64,000 nucleotides of DNA from Caenimonas soli (GTDB lineage: Bacteria; Pseudomonadota; Gammaproteobacteria; Burkholderiales; Burkholderiaceae_C): contig NZ_JABJVV010000005.1 in assembly GCF_013155545.1 (NCBI RefSeq), forward strand, positions 1 to 64,000. Direction: 5' to 3'. A program made the translations under genes and the position numbers. The notes under the pieces are model-generated. The model worked only from the letters and a program-made list of their open reading frames with translations. It was not told where the DNA came from and ran no database searches. Positions within the stretch are counted from its first letter, which is position 1, and every line of letters begins with the position of its first letter. Shown in pieces: positions 25,524-34,973 of the stretch.

Positions 25524-26960
25524 ATGACCTACCCCCATACTCAACTGTTCATCGATGGCCAGTGGCAGGACGCCGCGGATGGCCGCAGCCTGGCCGTCTT
25601 CAACCCGGCCAGCGGCCAGGAGATCGGCCGCGTTGCGCATGCAGGCAAGCCCGACCTCGACCGTGCGCTTGCTGCCGCGCAGAAAGGCTTCGAAACCTGG
25701 CGCGACACCCCTGCGGCCGAGCGCAGCAAGATCATGCGGCGCGCTGCCGCGCTGATGCGCGAACGGGCGGGCGACATTGCCGGGCTGCTCACCCAGGAAC
25801 AGGGCAAGCCGCTGGCCGAGGCCAAGGGCGAGGCGATCGCGTCGGCCGACATCATCGAATGGTTTGCCGAGGAAGGCTTCCGCGTTTACGGTCGCGTCGT
25901 GCCTTCGCGCAACCTCGCAGTGCGCCAATTGGTGGTGAAGGATCCGGTCGGACCGGTGGCGGCGTTCACGCCCTGGAACTTCCCGATCAACCAGGCCGTG
26001 CGCAAGATGTCGGCGGCGCTGGCCACCGGCTGCTCCATCATCGTCAAGGCACCTGAAGAAACGCCCGCCGGCCCGGCCGCGCTGGTGAAGGCCTTTGCCG
26101 ACGCGGGCGTACCTGCCGGCGTGATCGGCCTGGTGTACGGCAACCCGGCGGAAATCTCGGGCTACCTGATCCCCCACCCCATCATCCGCAAGATCACCTT
26201 CACGGGCTCCACCCCCGTGGGCAAGCAGCTGGCGGCTCTTGCCGGGCAGCACATGAAGCGCGCGACCATGGAACTGGGCGGCCACGCCCCCGTCATCGTG
26301 GCCGAGGACGCCGACGTAGCCTTGGCCGTGAAGACGGCAGGCGGCGCCAAATTCCGCAACGCCGGCCAGGTCTGCATTTCGCCGACGCGCTTCCTGGTGC
26401 ACGAAAGCATCCGCAACGAATTCGCTGCCGCGCTGGTCAAGCACGCCCAGGGCCTGAAGGTCGGCGATGGCATGACCGACGGTATCCAGATGGGTCCCTT
26501 GGCCAACCCCCGGCGCCTCACCGCAATGGCGGAGTTCACCCAGGACGCGGTCGAGCGCGGTGCCCGGGTCGCTGCCGGCGGCGAGCGCATCGGCCAATCC
26601 GGCAACTTCTGGGCGCCCACGGTGCTGGTGGATGTGCCGCTGGAAGCCAAGGTCTTCAACGACGAGCCTTTCGGCCCCATGGCCGCCATCCGCAGCTTCA
26701 ACACGCTGGACGAGGCCATCGCCGAAGCCAACCGCCTGCCTTTCGGCTTGGCCGGCTACGCCTACACCCGCTCGCTCAAGAATGCGCATGCGCTGTCGCA
26801 GCGCCTGGAGGTGGGCATGCTGTGGATCAACCAGCCGGCCGCGCCCTGGCCCGAGATGCCCTTTGGCGGCCTCAAGGATTCGGGTTATGGCTCGGAGGGC
26901 GGGCCGGAGGCACTGGAGGCCTACCTGAACACCCGCTCGGTCTCCATCATGAACGTCTGA
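25524..26960 (+). CDS. NAD(P)-dependent aldehyde dehydrogenase, succinate-semialdehyde type
   Basis: This 478-residue aldehyde dehydrogenase has [15 protein letters not shown], the cofactor loop [12 protein letters not shown], the base in [11 protein letters not shown] and the nucleophile Cys284 in [12 protein letters not shown]. The pattern is closest to GabD-like succinate-semialdehyde dehydrogenases, but substrate assignment within this family is weak. It stands alone, about 60 bases ahead of the PBP gene. Confidence 0.86.
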   Translation: MTYPHTQLFIDGQWQDAADGRSLAVFNPASGQEIGRVAHAGKPDLDRALAAAQKGFETWRDTPAAERSKIMRRAAALMRERAGDIAGLLTQEQGKPLAEAKGEAIASADIIEWFAEEGFRVYGRVVPSRNLAVRQLVVKDPVGPVAAFTPWNFPINQAVRKMSAALATGCSIIVKAPEETPAGPAALVKAFADAGVPAGVIGLVYGNPAEISGYLIPHPIIRKITFTGSTPVGKQLAALAGQHMKRATMELGGHAPVIVAEDADVALAVKTAGGAKFRNAGQVCISPTRFLVHESIRNEFAAALVKHAQGLKVGDGMTDGIQMGPLANPRRLTAMAEFTQDAVERGARVAAGGERIGQSGNFWAPTVLVDVPLEAKVFNDEPFGPMAAIRSFNTLDEAIAEANRLPFGLAGYAYTRSLKNAHALSQRLEVGMLWINQPAAPWPEMPFGGLKDSGYGSEGGPEALEAYLNTRSVSIMNV

Positions 26961-27024
26961 GGACCGGCGTCAGCGACACCGTCCTACAGTCCCCCGCTGG
27001 GGCCAGCCCTAGATTCGGGGGCAT

Positions 27025-29493
27025 ATGAAACAGGCCCTGCACAGCGCAGCCAACACGGTTACCGATTTCCTTCGACGGATCTGGGGCGCTGTGCGGCGCC
27101 ACCCGTTCTGGTTCATTGCCGCGCTGCCCGTCCTGGCGCTGCTCTACGTCGTGGCGCACATTCCGTTCACGCCCAGCATCGTGGACGTGCGCAAGGCCAA
27201 GTCCGAGCAGCCGACCGTGGTGATGACCGCGGACGGCAAGGAACTGGCCGTGTTCAAGCGCGCCAATCGCGACTGGGTCAAGCTCACCGATATCTCCCCG
27301 CACGTGCTGGCGGCGCTTATCGCCACGGAGGACCGCCGCTTCTTCGAGCACGGTGGCCTGGACCTGCGGCGCACCGCTGGCGCGGCGCTGAGCAGCATCG
27401 GTGGCGATCTCCAGGGTGGCTCGACCATCACCCAGCAGCTGGCGCGCAACCTCTATCCCGAGCAGGTGGGCCGTGCCGCCACGCTCACGCGCAAGATCAA
27501 GGAAGCCATCACGGCGCTCAAGATCGAATCGGTCTACGACAAGAACGAGATCCTGGAGACCTACCTCAACACGGTTCCGTTTCTCTACAACGCCTACGGC
27601 ATCGAGATGGCGGCGCGCACCTATTTCGACAAGTCCGCCGACAAGCTGGACGAGCTGGAAAGCGCGACGCTGATCGGCATGCTGAAAGGCACCAGCTACT
27701 ACAACCCGGTGCTGAACCCCGAGCGCGCCGTGCACCGGCGCAATCTCGTGCTGGCGCAGATGGTGAAGTCGGGAAAGCTGGAGCAGGCGAAGTTCGAATC
27801 GCTCAAATCCAAGCCGCTGGGCCTCGACTTCGAGCGCCAGGCCGAACCCCTGGGCCCGGCCCCGCACCTGGCCCAGCAGCTGCGCCGCTGGCTGATCGAA
27901 TGGGCCGACCGCCATGGCTACAACATCCATGCCGACGGCCTGGTGGTGCACACCACCATCGATTCACGCCTGCAGGACATGGCCAACCAGGCCGTGACCC
28001 GGCAGGCCGACAAGCTGCAAGCCGTCGCCAGCGCGCAATGGAAGCCGGCCGCGAACAAGGAGCTGGTGGCCACCTTGCTGCGCGAGACGCAGCAATACCG
28101 TGCGGCACGAGACACCGGGCTGGCCGACGGCGAGGCCCTGAAGAAGCTGCAATCGGACACGCCATTCATGCAAGCGTTCTGGGAAGAAAAGACGCGGCTG
28201 CAAGCCGGCTTCCTGGCCATGGATCCCGCCAACGGCCACGTCAAGGCCTGGGTCGGCAGCCGCGATTTCAGCCAGGACCAGTTCGACCACGTGCAGCAGG
28301 CCAGGCGACAACCCGGGTCCACCTTCAAGCCTTTCGTGTACGGCGCCGCCTTCGAGCAGGGCATCAGTCCGGACGAGGTTTTCATCGACCAGGCGGTGGA
28401 AATACGGATCGACGAGCGCACGGTCTGGAAGCCTACCGACGTGCACGACGCGACGGGGCTGCCCACCAGCTTGCGCGATGGCCTCATCCAGTCCAAGAAC
28501 ACCATCACCGCGCAGCTGATGCAGAAGGTGGGCCCTGCGCGGGTTGCGAAAACCGCCTACGACATGGGGGTGCGCCAAAGCAAGCTCGACCCGGTGCCTT
28601 CGCTCGCGCTCGGCACCAGCCCGGTAACGCTCAAGGAAATGGTGGCGGCGTACGGCACCATCGTCAACAGCGGTAGCTATGTCGAACCCATGCTGGTGAC
28701 GCGAGTGACCAACAAGCAAGGCCAAGTGCTCCAGGAATTCCATCCCAAGCCCCCGGAACACGGCTTGTCATTGGCTGCCGCGCAGACCTTGCTGGACGTG
28801 ATGCGCGGAGTGATCGAGAAGGGCACGGGTGCGGGCATCCGCAGCAGGTTCGGCATCCAGGGTGACCTGGCGGGCAAGACCGGCACCACCCAGGACTACA
28901 CCGACGGCTGGTTCATCCTGATGCACCCGAACCTGGTGTCCGGCGCCTGGATGGGCTTCAACGACAACCGCGTGACCATGCGCAACGACTCGTGGGGCCA
29001 GGGCGCCCGCAACGCGCTCAACATCGTCGGAGATTTTTTCCAGCAGACCCTCAAAGCCAAGGTCGTTGACAAGAATGCCCGCTTCTCCGCACCGCGCGAC
29101 CAAGGCGTGATGAACAGGATGAACGATTGGTTGAACAGCGTTTTCCAGAACCAGCAGCAAGAGCCGCAGGGCGCTCAACCCGCGTTGGTGGCCGAGCCGC
29201 AGCCCAACGGGCCGGCCATCAGCCCCGCGCCGGCGGTCGTCTCCGTGCCTGCCGTGATTGCCGAGCCCGCGCCGGCGGCTACAACGTCGCCAGTGCCGCA
29301 GCGCAATCCCGAGTTCCAGTGGAACGCGGAGCGCAGCGCCGAGCGGCCGGCACGACTGGTGATCCGCGCCCCCGGCGCGGCTCCGGCGGATGAACGCCGC
29401 GACACCGAACAGCGATCGGAATCGTCTGGCGAGGGTAGCTTCCGCATACTGCGCGAGGTCAGGCCCCAGGAGGGCGTGAGCAGCGACCGCTGA
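27025..29493 (+). CDS. bifunctional penicillin-binding protein (class A)
   Basis: This 822-residue peptidoglycan synthase is anchored by one N-terminal helix (about 31-50). The GT51 domain shows EDRRFFEHGGLD, GGSTITQQLARN and KIKEAITALKIE. The transpeptidase has S432-T-F-K435 (RQPGSTFKPF), SKN (QSKNTITAQL) and K618-T-G. The last 120 residues are Pro/Ala/Glu-rich and probably disordered. It is a PBP1A-like enzyme rather than the pilM-linked mrcA. No cell-wall genes adjoin it. Confidence 0.92.
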   Translation: MKQALHSAANTVTDFLRRIWGAVRRHPFWFIAALPVLALLYVVAHIPFTPSIVDVRKAKSEQPTVVMTADGKELAVFKRANRDWVKLTDISPHVLAALIATEDRRFFEHGGLDLRRTAGAALSSIGGDLQGGSTITQQLARNLYPEQVGRAATLTRKIKEAITALKIESVYDKNEILETYLNTVPFLYNAYGIEMAARTYFDKSADKLDELESATLIGMLKGTSYYNPVLNPERAVHRRNLVLAQMVKSGKLEQAKFESLKSKPLGLDFERQAEPLGPAPHLAQQLRRWLIEWADRHGYNIHADGLVVHTTIDSRLQDMANQAVTRQADKLQAVASAQWKPAANKELVATLLRETQQYRAARDTGLADGEALKKLQSDTPFMQAFWEEKTRLQAGFLAMDPANGHVKAWVGSRDFSQDQFDHVQQARRQPGSTFKPFVYGAAFEQGISPDEVFIDQAVEIRIDERTVWKPTDVHDATGLPTSLRDGLIQSKNTITAQLMQKVGPARVAKTAYDMGVRQSKLDPVPSLALGTSPVTLKEMVAAYGTIVNSGSYVEPMLVTRVTNKQGQVLQEFHPKPPEHGLSLAAAQTLLDVMRGVIEKGTGAGIRSRFGIQGDLAGKTGTTQDYTDGWFILMHPNLVSGAWMGFNDNRVTMRNDSWGQGARNALNIVGDFFQQTLKAKVVDKNARFSAPRDQGVMNRMNDWLNSVFQNQQQEPQGAQPALVAEPQPNGPAISPAPAVVSVPAVIAEPAPAATTSPVPQRNPEFQWNAERSAERPARLVIRAPGAAPADERRDTEQRSESSGEGSFRILREVRPQEGVSSDR

Positions 29494-29496
29494 AGC

Positions 29497-30414
29497 TCAG
29501 GCCGTCGGCGCCCGCCAGCGCTCAAGCTCGGGCCCGATCTGTTCCAGGGTCGGCATGACCAGGGCGCCGCCAATCTTCCGGCGCGCGAGCAAGGTGCAGG
29601 AACCTCCGGCCCAGATCTCCGTCCTCGGCGGCAACAGCCCGCGCAATTCCTGCAGGCCCCGGGCGGCCTGGCCCGGGTTCATGCCGGCGGAAAAACTCAG
29701 GCCCACGATATCGGCACGGTGGGCCACGGCCGCGGCAGCAACCTGGGCCACCGGCGCATTGACGCCCAGCGACATGCAGTTGGCACCATGCAGGCCCAGC
29801 AGGGCCCAGGCCATCAGCAGGCCCAGGCCGTGCAACTCCTGCGGAAATGTCGCCAGCAAGACCCGCGGCCTTGCAGATGCGGGCACGTCGAGCGCCGCAA
29901 TGGCGCCGCGCAGGACCTGCTGGACGCCGTCGCTGTACAGGTGTTCCTCGAAAACCTGGAGCTGCCCCTGTGCCCAGGCTTCGCCGACCGCGGCATTCAG
30001 GCGCGGCAGCCGGTGGGTGACGAAGGACTCGAGGCCCTTCTGGTCCAGCGCCCGCCTGAGGTGGCCGACCAGGCGGCGCATGTCATGGGCCTTCAGCATC
30101 CGGATAAAGGCGTCTTCACGCACGTCTTCAACTGCGGTGCCTCGCGCCCGTGGACCACGCGCCAGCCGCGCCAGTTCGTCCACGCCCATTTCCACCAGCT
30201 GCGCCGGGCGGTGACCGAGCTCCAGCAGGCGGCGCATCAGCCGCAGCTTCTCCACCTGGGCCGCAGGATAGCCCCGCTCGCCGCGTTGATCGCGCAAGGG
30301 CTGGGGAAAGCCGTAGCGCCGCTCCCAGATCCTCAGGGTCGCGCGCGGAATGCCGCTATCCGCCTCGGCCACGGCAATTGGCAGGGGCTGCGGGGAAACC
30401 TCGGTCATCGGCAT
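29497..30414 (-). CDS. MerR-family regulator with cobalamin-binding domain (CarH/LitR-like)
   Basis: This 305-residue regulator has an N-terminal MerR winged helix (about 11-80: RATLRIWERRYGFPQP). A helical bundle carries the W-x9-E-H signature (W147, E157, H158) of AdoCbl-binding photoreceptors. A Rossmann-like domain follows with H195 in PQELHGLGLLM (candidate lower axial ligand), then S240 and the G270-G271 loop. These residues are the ones used by CarH to bind adenosylcobalamin and sense light. It diverges from a DUF4399 gene across a repeat-rich gap. ATG 30414 is chosen over a longer reading. Confidence 0.85.
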   Translation of the reverse strand: MPMTEVSPQPLPIAVAEADSGIPRATLRIWERRYGFPQPLRDQRGERGYPAAQVEKLRLMRRLLELGHRPAQLVEMGVDELARLARGPRARGTAVEDVREDAFIRMLKAHDMRRLVGHLRRALDQKGLESFVTHRLPRLNAAVGEAWAQGQLQVFEEHLYSDGVQQVLRGAIAALDVPASARPRVLLATFPQELHGLGLLMAWALLGLHGANCMSLGVNAPVAQVAAAAVAHRADIVGLSFSAGMNPGQAARGLQELRGLLPPRTEIWAGGSCTLLARRKIGGALVMPTLEQIGPELERWRAPTA

Positions 30415-30475
30415 ATGCGCATTGTCGCCACGCCCTCGCACCAACCTGGGTTCGCGGACGGCGGATGTGTGACAT

Positions 30476-30510
30476 AGTTACTTGAAGTTACTTATTTGTC
30501 ATAGTACAAA
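30476..30510. promoter_or_regulatory. operator-like repeats in divergent promoter
   Basis: Two direct copies of AGTTACTT (30476 and 30486, period 10) are followed by the inverted repeat TTTGT-CATAGT-ACAAA (30495-30510). The AT-rich block lies between the MerR/B12 regulator and the divergent DUF4399 gene. That is where a self-regulated divergent promoter would bind this protein. Confidence 0.5.
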
Positions 30511-30534
30511 CAGGCCTTCTGGTGGAGGTTCAAC

Positions 30535-31386
30535 ATGCGCGTCATCCCCAATAACGTCCCCGGCCTAACCCTTGTGTTCCTGGCGGCCCTGATCTGGTTC
30601 GGTTCAGGACGCGTCGGGGCGCAACCTCGCCCCAATGCCGACGACGCCGGCGAAGTGCTTTCCCATCCCTGGGTCGTGCCGCACCCGAGCCGGCAGCCCG
30701 AGGCCTACTTCACCAACATCAAGAGCGGGGAACAGCGCGAGTCGCCGTTCGTGCTGCGCTTCGGGCTTTCCATGCGCGGGCTGGTGCCGGCGGGCAAGAC
30801 CGCAGGCCGCGCCGGGCATCACCACATGCTGATCAACCAGGCGCTGCCGCTGGACTTCACGAAACCGCTGCCATTCACGGACCAGTACATCCACTTCGGC
30901 AAGGGCCAGATGGAGGCCGTGGTGAACCTCAAGCCAGGCACCTACCAGCTGCATCTGTTGCTGGCCGACCAGGGCCATATCCCTTATTTCGTCTACAGCA
31001 AGCCCCTCACGATCACCGTCACCAAGCAGAACGCCCAGGTGAGCGCGGCGAGCCTGCAAGGCCCGGCGCGTGTCGAGATCCTCAGTCCGGCCGATCAGGA
31101 AAGCCCGCGCGGGCCATTTCGCGTGCAGTTCCATGCCACGGGCTACAACGTTGCGCACGCCGGTCCCCAGGTGCCGGGCACGGGTCATTTCCGGCTGGTG
31201 CTGGAGCGCCAGGGCAAGCCGCCGGAGGTACTCAGCTTCCGCCAGGGCCAGACCGAGGTGTGGCTGAACCCTCCGCGCGCCGACTATGCGATGCGGCTGG
31301 AACTGGTCGGCAACGACGGCGCCTCGGGCGTCATCGCAAGCAGCAAGCCCGTGCGTGTGAACGTGGCACCGCGCCCACCGGTCTGA
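30535..31386 (+). CDS. exported DUF4399 protein
   Basis: This 283-residue protein has a signal peptide (about 1-29, cut after VGA). Residues 55-165 match DUF4399: [13 protein letters not shown], then [11 protein letters not shown], then the LADQGHIPY strand. A second, more diverged copy seems to occupy 175-280 ([13 protein letters not shown]). The His-rich GHHHMLIN motif is the family hallmark; its function is unknown. The RBS GGTGGAGG is strong. Control by the divergent cobalamin regulator is plausible. Confidence 0.8.
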   Translation: MRVIPNNVPGLTLVFLAALIWFGSGRVGAQPRPNADDAGEVLSHPWVVPHPSRQPEAYFTNIKSGEQRESPFVLRFGLSMRGLVPAGKTAGRAGHHHMLINQALPLDFTKPLPFTDQYIHFGKGQMEAVVNLKPGTYQLHLLLADQGHIPYFVYSKPLTITVTKQNAQVSAASLQGPARVEILSPADQESPRGPFRVQFHATGYNVAHAGPQVPGTGHFRLVLERQGKPPEVLSFRQGQTEVWLNPPRADYAMRLELVGNDGASGVIASSKPVRVNVAPRPPV

Positions 31387-32661
31387 CTACACGCTGCGCA
31401 GGCCTTGTGCGCGCTGCAGCAGCAGATCGCGCTCACGTGCGTTGCCGGCCAATTTGGCGGCGCGCTCGAATTCGGCCCTGGCCTCGTCATTGCGCCCCAG
31501 CTTGGCGAGCAGGTCGCCGCGAACGCTGGGAAGCCACTGGTAGTTGCGCAGTGATTTGTCCCCCTCGAGCGCGTCGATGATCGCCAGTCCCGCCGCCGGT
31601 CCGAATGCCATGGCGACCGCCACGGCCCGATTCAATTCGACGACCGGCGACGGCGCCACCTGGGCCAGCGCGTCATAAATTGCGGCAATGCGCTGCCAGT
31701 CGGTCTCGTCGCCGCTCGAGGCCCTCGCATGGCAGGCGGCGATGGCAGCCTGCAGCGCGTAAGGACCCAACGCCCCGCCCATCGACGCGGCGCGCTCCAG
31801 CGCCGCAAGGCCGCGGCGAATGAGCAGGCGGTCCCAGCGCGTGCGGTCCTGTTCCAGCAGCAGCACCGGCCGCCCGGCCGCGTCGACCCGCGCCCCCGCG
31901 CGCGAGGCCTGCAGTTCCATCAACGCCACCAAGCCATGGGCCTCGGACTCCTCCGGTGCCAGCTCGGCCAGCATCCGCCCCAGGCGCAAGGCCTCGTCGC
32001 AAAGGGCCGGCCGCATCCAGTCCTCGCCCGCCGTGGCGGTGTAGCCCTCGTTGAAAATCAGGTAAACGACTTCCAGCACCGATGCCAGGCGCTCGCCCAG
32101 GGCCTCGCCGCGCGGCAGCTCGAACGGCACGCGCGCCTCGCTGAGCGTTCGTTTGGCGCGGACGATGCGTTGGGCGATCGTGGGTTCGGGCACCAGGTAG
32201 GCGCGGGCGATCTCGTGGGTCGTCAGGCCGCCCAGCAGTTTCAGCGTGAGCGCGACGCGCGCGTCTGTCGAGAGCACGGGGTGGCAGGCCGTGAAGATCA
32301 ACCGCAGCAGGTCATCGCCGATCTCGTCGGCACGGGCCTCGTCGAGCGCGTCAACGAAGTCCGGCACGATCAGGGCCTCCTGAGCCTCGAGGTCATGGCC
32401 GATCTGGTCCAGCTTGGACTGCAGCACCTTGTCGCGGCGCAGCCGGTCGAGCGCGCGGTTCTTGGCGGTGGCCATGAGCCAGGCGCCTGGCTTGTCCGGC
32501 ACGCCCTGGGTCGGCCAATGCTCCAGGGCGGCCACCAGCGCGTCCTGCGCCAGTTCCTCGGCCACTCCAACGTCGCGCACCATGCGCGCGACGCCGGCCA
32601 CGATCTTCGCGGACTCGATGCGCCAAACCGCGTCGATGGCATGGTGGGTGGCCGAGTGCAT
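31387..32661 (-). CDS. ECF42-type RNA polymerase sigma factor
   Basis: This 424-residue ECF sigma factor has region 2 at about 15-85 (EELAQDALVAALEHWP and ATAKNRALDRLRRD) and region 4 at about 125-175 (LTTHEIARAYLVPEPTIAQR). A long TPR-like C-terminal extension of about 200 residues replaces an anti-sigma partner. This architecture and the adjoining YciI (DGPF) genes are diagnostic of the ECF42 group. The extension is thought to control activity. No anti-sigma gene is nearby. Confidence 0.9.
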   Translation of the reverse strand: MHSATHHAIDAVWRIESAKIVAGVARMVRDVGVAEELAQDALVAALEHWPTQGVPDKPGAWLMATAKNRALDRLRRDKVLQSKLDQIGHDLEAQEALIVPDFVDALDEARADEIGDDLLRLIFTACHPVLSTDARVALTLKLLGGLTTHEIARAYLVPEPTIAQRIVRAKRTLSEARVPFELPRGEALGERLASVLEVVYLIFNEGYTATAGEDWMRPALCDEALRLGRMLAELAPEESEAHGLVALMELQASRAGARVDAAGRPVLLLEQDRTRWDRLLIRRGLAALERAASMGGALGPYALQAAIAACHARASSGDETDWQRIAAIYDALAQVAPSPVVELNRAVAVAMAFGPAAGLAIIDALEGDKSLRNYQWLPSVRGDLLAKLGRNDEARAEFERAAKLAGNARERDLLLQRAQGLRSV

Positions 32662-32667
32662 TGGCGA

Positions 32668-33078
32668 TCAGGCCTGGGGCGGAGCTGCGTTGGGATCCAT
32701 GTACATCAGCTCCCAGACATGGCCGTCCAGGTCGGTGAAGCCGTGGCCATACATGAAGCCGTGGTCCTGCGGCGGGTTGGGCGCCGTGCCGCCGGCGGCG
32801 ATGGCCTTGCGCACCAGCTCATCGACCTCGGCGCGGCTCTCGCACGACAGGCAGATCAGCACCTCGGTGCTTTTGGTGGCGTCGGCCACCGGCTTCCTGG
32901 TGAAGGTCTGGAAGAAGCTCTCGACCAGCAGCATCGCGTAGATGTCGTCGGCGATCACCATGCAGGCGCCCTGCTCGTTGGTGAACTGCGGATTGAAGGA
33001 GAAGCCCAGGGCGCCGAAGAAGGCCTTGGTGAGCTCCATGTTCTTGATAGGAAGGTTGACGAAGATTTTGCGTGACAT
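32668..33078 (-). CDS. VOC-family (glyoxalase-like) protein
   Basis: This 136-residue VOC fold protein begins RKIFVNLPIKNMELTKAFF and ends in GHVWELMYMDP, as in glyoxalase/bleomycin-resistance-like proteins (PhnB/YaeR type). Metal ligands are not fully assignable. It lies seven bases upstream of the sigma gene and is part of the ECF42 module, in which such proteins recur. Confidence 0.85.
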   Translation of the reverse strand: MSRKIFVNLPIKNMELTKAFFGALGFSFNPQFTNEQGACMVIADDIYAMLLVESFFQTFTRKPVADATKSTEVLICLSCESRAEVDELVRKAIAAGGTAPNPPQDHGFMYGHGFTDLDGHVWELMYMDPNAAPPQA

Positions 33079-33088
33079 GGCGGATCTC

Positions 33089-33622
33089 CTAGACGGCCTT
33101 TTCGGCTCGGGCCTTCAGGTTGGCGAGGCCCGCCTCGAAGTCGCGGCCGATCATGCGGTCCATGTTCATGAAGATACCCACCAGCTTGGCCATGAAGGGG
33201 CTGGGGCCGTGCATGGCCCAGGTGACTTCCGTGGCATCGCCGCGGGGCACCATGGTGAACTCGACGATGTTGTGGCCTTCGAAGGGTTCGAGCATGTCCA
33301 GCTTCATCGTGACCTTGGCAGGGGCCGTGGATTCCAGGATGCTGATGCTGCCCTTGCCCACGTCCTTGTTGCCCGCGAAATGATAGGCCGCACCGGGACC
33401 GGCCTGCGGCCCGCTGTACTCGCCGCGGATGTTGGGGTCCTTCAGGTTGTAGGGGTTCCAGGTGTTGAACACGCGCATGTCGTTGATGAGCGGGTACAGC
33501 CGCTCCGGCGGCGCCTTGATGCTGGCGCTGCGGTGCACGCGGAAGGTGTCGGGCTTGAACGCGGCCAGCACCAGGGGCACGGCCATTGCCGCGACGGCGA
33601 TGAGGGCGATGGTCTTGATCAT
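33089..33622 (-). CDS. SRPBCC-family protein
   Basis: This 177-residue protein has an N-terminal hydrophobic segment (about 1-22), then a SRPBCC (START/Bet v1-like) domain with ASIKAPPERLYPLINDM and NTWNPYNLKDPN. The domain binds hydrophobic ligands, but the ligand is unknown. It is one of the conserved companions in ECF42 loci and is spaced ten bases from the VOC gene. Confidence 0.85.
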   Translation of the reverse strand: MIKTIALIAVAAMAVPLVLAAFKPDTFRVHRSASIKAPPERLYPLINDMRVFNTWNPYNLKDPNIRGEYSGPQAGPGAAYHFAGNKDVGKGSISILESTAPAKVTMKLDMLEPFEGHNIVEFTMVPRGDATEVTWAMHGPSPFMAKLVGIFMNMDRMIGRDFEAGLANLKARAEKAV

Positions 33623-33632
33623 GGCGCTCTCC

Positions 33633-34055
33633 TCACTCCATGCCGATCTTGTTGAACCGATCGGCTGTTGCCGGTTCGATCACGTCCTTGAAATCGTCCA
33701 TCTCGTAGAGCTGGCGCACCTCGATCTCGGCGGGCTTGCCTTCACCCACCGGGTTCGGGAAGCGGCGCGACCACTCCAGCGCCTCGTCGCGGTTGCGCAC
33801 CTGGATCATGGTGTAGCCCGCGATGAGTTCCTTGCTTTCGGTGAAGGGCCCGTCTACCACCACGCGGCGGTCGCCCTCGTAACGGATGCGCCAGCCCTTG
33901 CTGCTGGGTTGCAGGCCCGAAGCGTCGAGCAGCACGCCGGCCTTCGCCAGCTGTTCGTGGTACTCGGCCATGGCGGCGAACAGCTTGTCGCTGTCGTCGG
34001 GGAAACGGCCCGCTTCCGAATCCGGCGTGGCCTTGACGATGATCATGAATCGCAT
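33633..34055 (-). CDS. YciI/DGPF-family protein 1
   Basis: This 140-residue dimeric alpha-beta protein has VVVDGPFTESKELIAGY, the DGPF signature, and the MRFMIIVKATPDSEAG opening. It is the typical partner and presumed target of ECF42 sigma factors. ATG 34055 follows an AAGGAGAA RBS and replaces a longer upstream reading. The family's reaction is unknown. Confidence 0.88.
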   Translation of the reverse strand: MRFMIIVKATPDSEAGRFPDDSDKLFAAMAEYHEQLAKAGVLLDASGLQPSSKGWRIRYEGDRRVVVDGPFTESKELIAGYTMIQVRNRDEALEWSRRFPNPVGEGKPAEIEVRQLYEMDDFKDVIEPATADRFNKIGME

Positions 34056-34161
34056 ATCGGTTCTCCTTGCTGTTGGGTGGAAGCGGCAGGAAATGCGCGC
34101 CTCTGAACACACGACGAAGCAACCGATGCGAAATCGACAAGTCGCCGGCCTGGGAAAAACC

Positions 34162-34515
34162 CTAGGTGTAGCAAGGCCCCACGGCGCGCACCTCGACCGT
34201 CGCCCATTCAGCTGCGGGACATTGCTTGGCGATGGCCACGGCCTCGTCACGCGTTTCGCAGTCCAGCAGGAAGAATCCGCCGACCATCTCCTTGGCCTCG
34301 GCGAACGGGCCATCGAGCACCTGGGCGCGGCCATTGCTGATCTTGACGCGCTGGGCGTCGTCCTGCGACACCAGCGATTCCACGGCGCGCAGGACGCCGC
34401 GCGCCTTCAGGCCGTCGGCAAAACGCAGCATGCGTTCATACACCGCCTCGCCTTCGGCCCGGGTGCGGGTGAGCCGCTGGCCGACAGGTTCCTGGATCAA
34501 AAGCATGTAGGGCAT
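34162..34515 (-). CDS. YciI/DGPF-family protein 2
   Basis: This protein of about 117 residues opens MPYMLLIQEPVGQR and carries the DGPF motif (QVLDGPFAEAKEMVGG). It is a second, diverged YciI paralogue in the same module, about 100 bases upstream of the first. ATG 34515 is preferred to an upstream TTG. A duplicated YciI pair is common near ECF42 genes. Confidence 0.85.
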   Translation of the reverse strand: MPYMLLIQEPVGQRLTRTRAEGEAVYERMLRFADGLKARGVLRAVESLVSQDDAQRVKISNGRAQVLDGPFAEAKEMVGGFFLLDCETRDEAVAIAKQCPAAEWATVEVRAVGPCYT

Positions 34516-34596
34516 CGGCAACCTCGGGTTCAAGCCGGCCGGGGGGCCGGTCGCGCCGAAATGATACCTGCGGTCGCCGCCGCGTGCACAGCCCCG

Positions 34597-34908
34597 TCAA
34601 AGCACGCGGAAGATCTCCCAGCGGCTGGTGCCCGAGACCACATGGGGCTCCAGTTCCTTGCTCCATTGCTGGTGGGCCGGTATCGTCGCCAGCTTGTCCC
34701 AGACCCGGTTCAACTCTCCAAGATCCTCGATCAGATGTTCAGTCTGGACCGTCGCCTCCAGCGCACCGACCGAGCCGGTGAGCAGGCGCGTGCGGTCGTC
34801 CTTGAACCCGGCCTGCGGCCCGATGTCGCGCAGCCAGCGCTTCATGGCGTCCACGACATTCTGCTTGTAGCCGAACTTCGCATCGATGCTCCAGCGTGCC
34901 ACCATCAT
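34597..34908 (-). CDS. conserved hypothetical protein
   Basis: This protein of about 103 residues opens MMVARWSIDAKFGYKQNVVD and ends in HVVSGTSRWEIFRVL. It resembles a small ferredoxin-like (ABM/NIPSNAP-type) fold, but I cannot name the family with certainty. AGGAG eight bases before ATG 34908 decides the start. It could be the promoter-proximal gene of the YciI group. Confidence 0.65.
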   Translation of the reverse strand: MMVARWSIDAKFGYKQNVVDAMKRWLRDIGPQAGFKDDRTRLLTGSVGALEATVQTEHLIEDLGELNRVWDKLATIPAHQQWSKELEPHVVSGTSRWEIFRVL

Positions 34909-34973
34909 GACCGTTCTCCTTGCAAGGGGGAGCAGATTTATAGGCGAGCCATCCCGCCAATTCAAGCAGCGCC

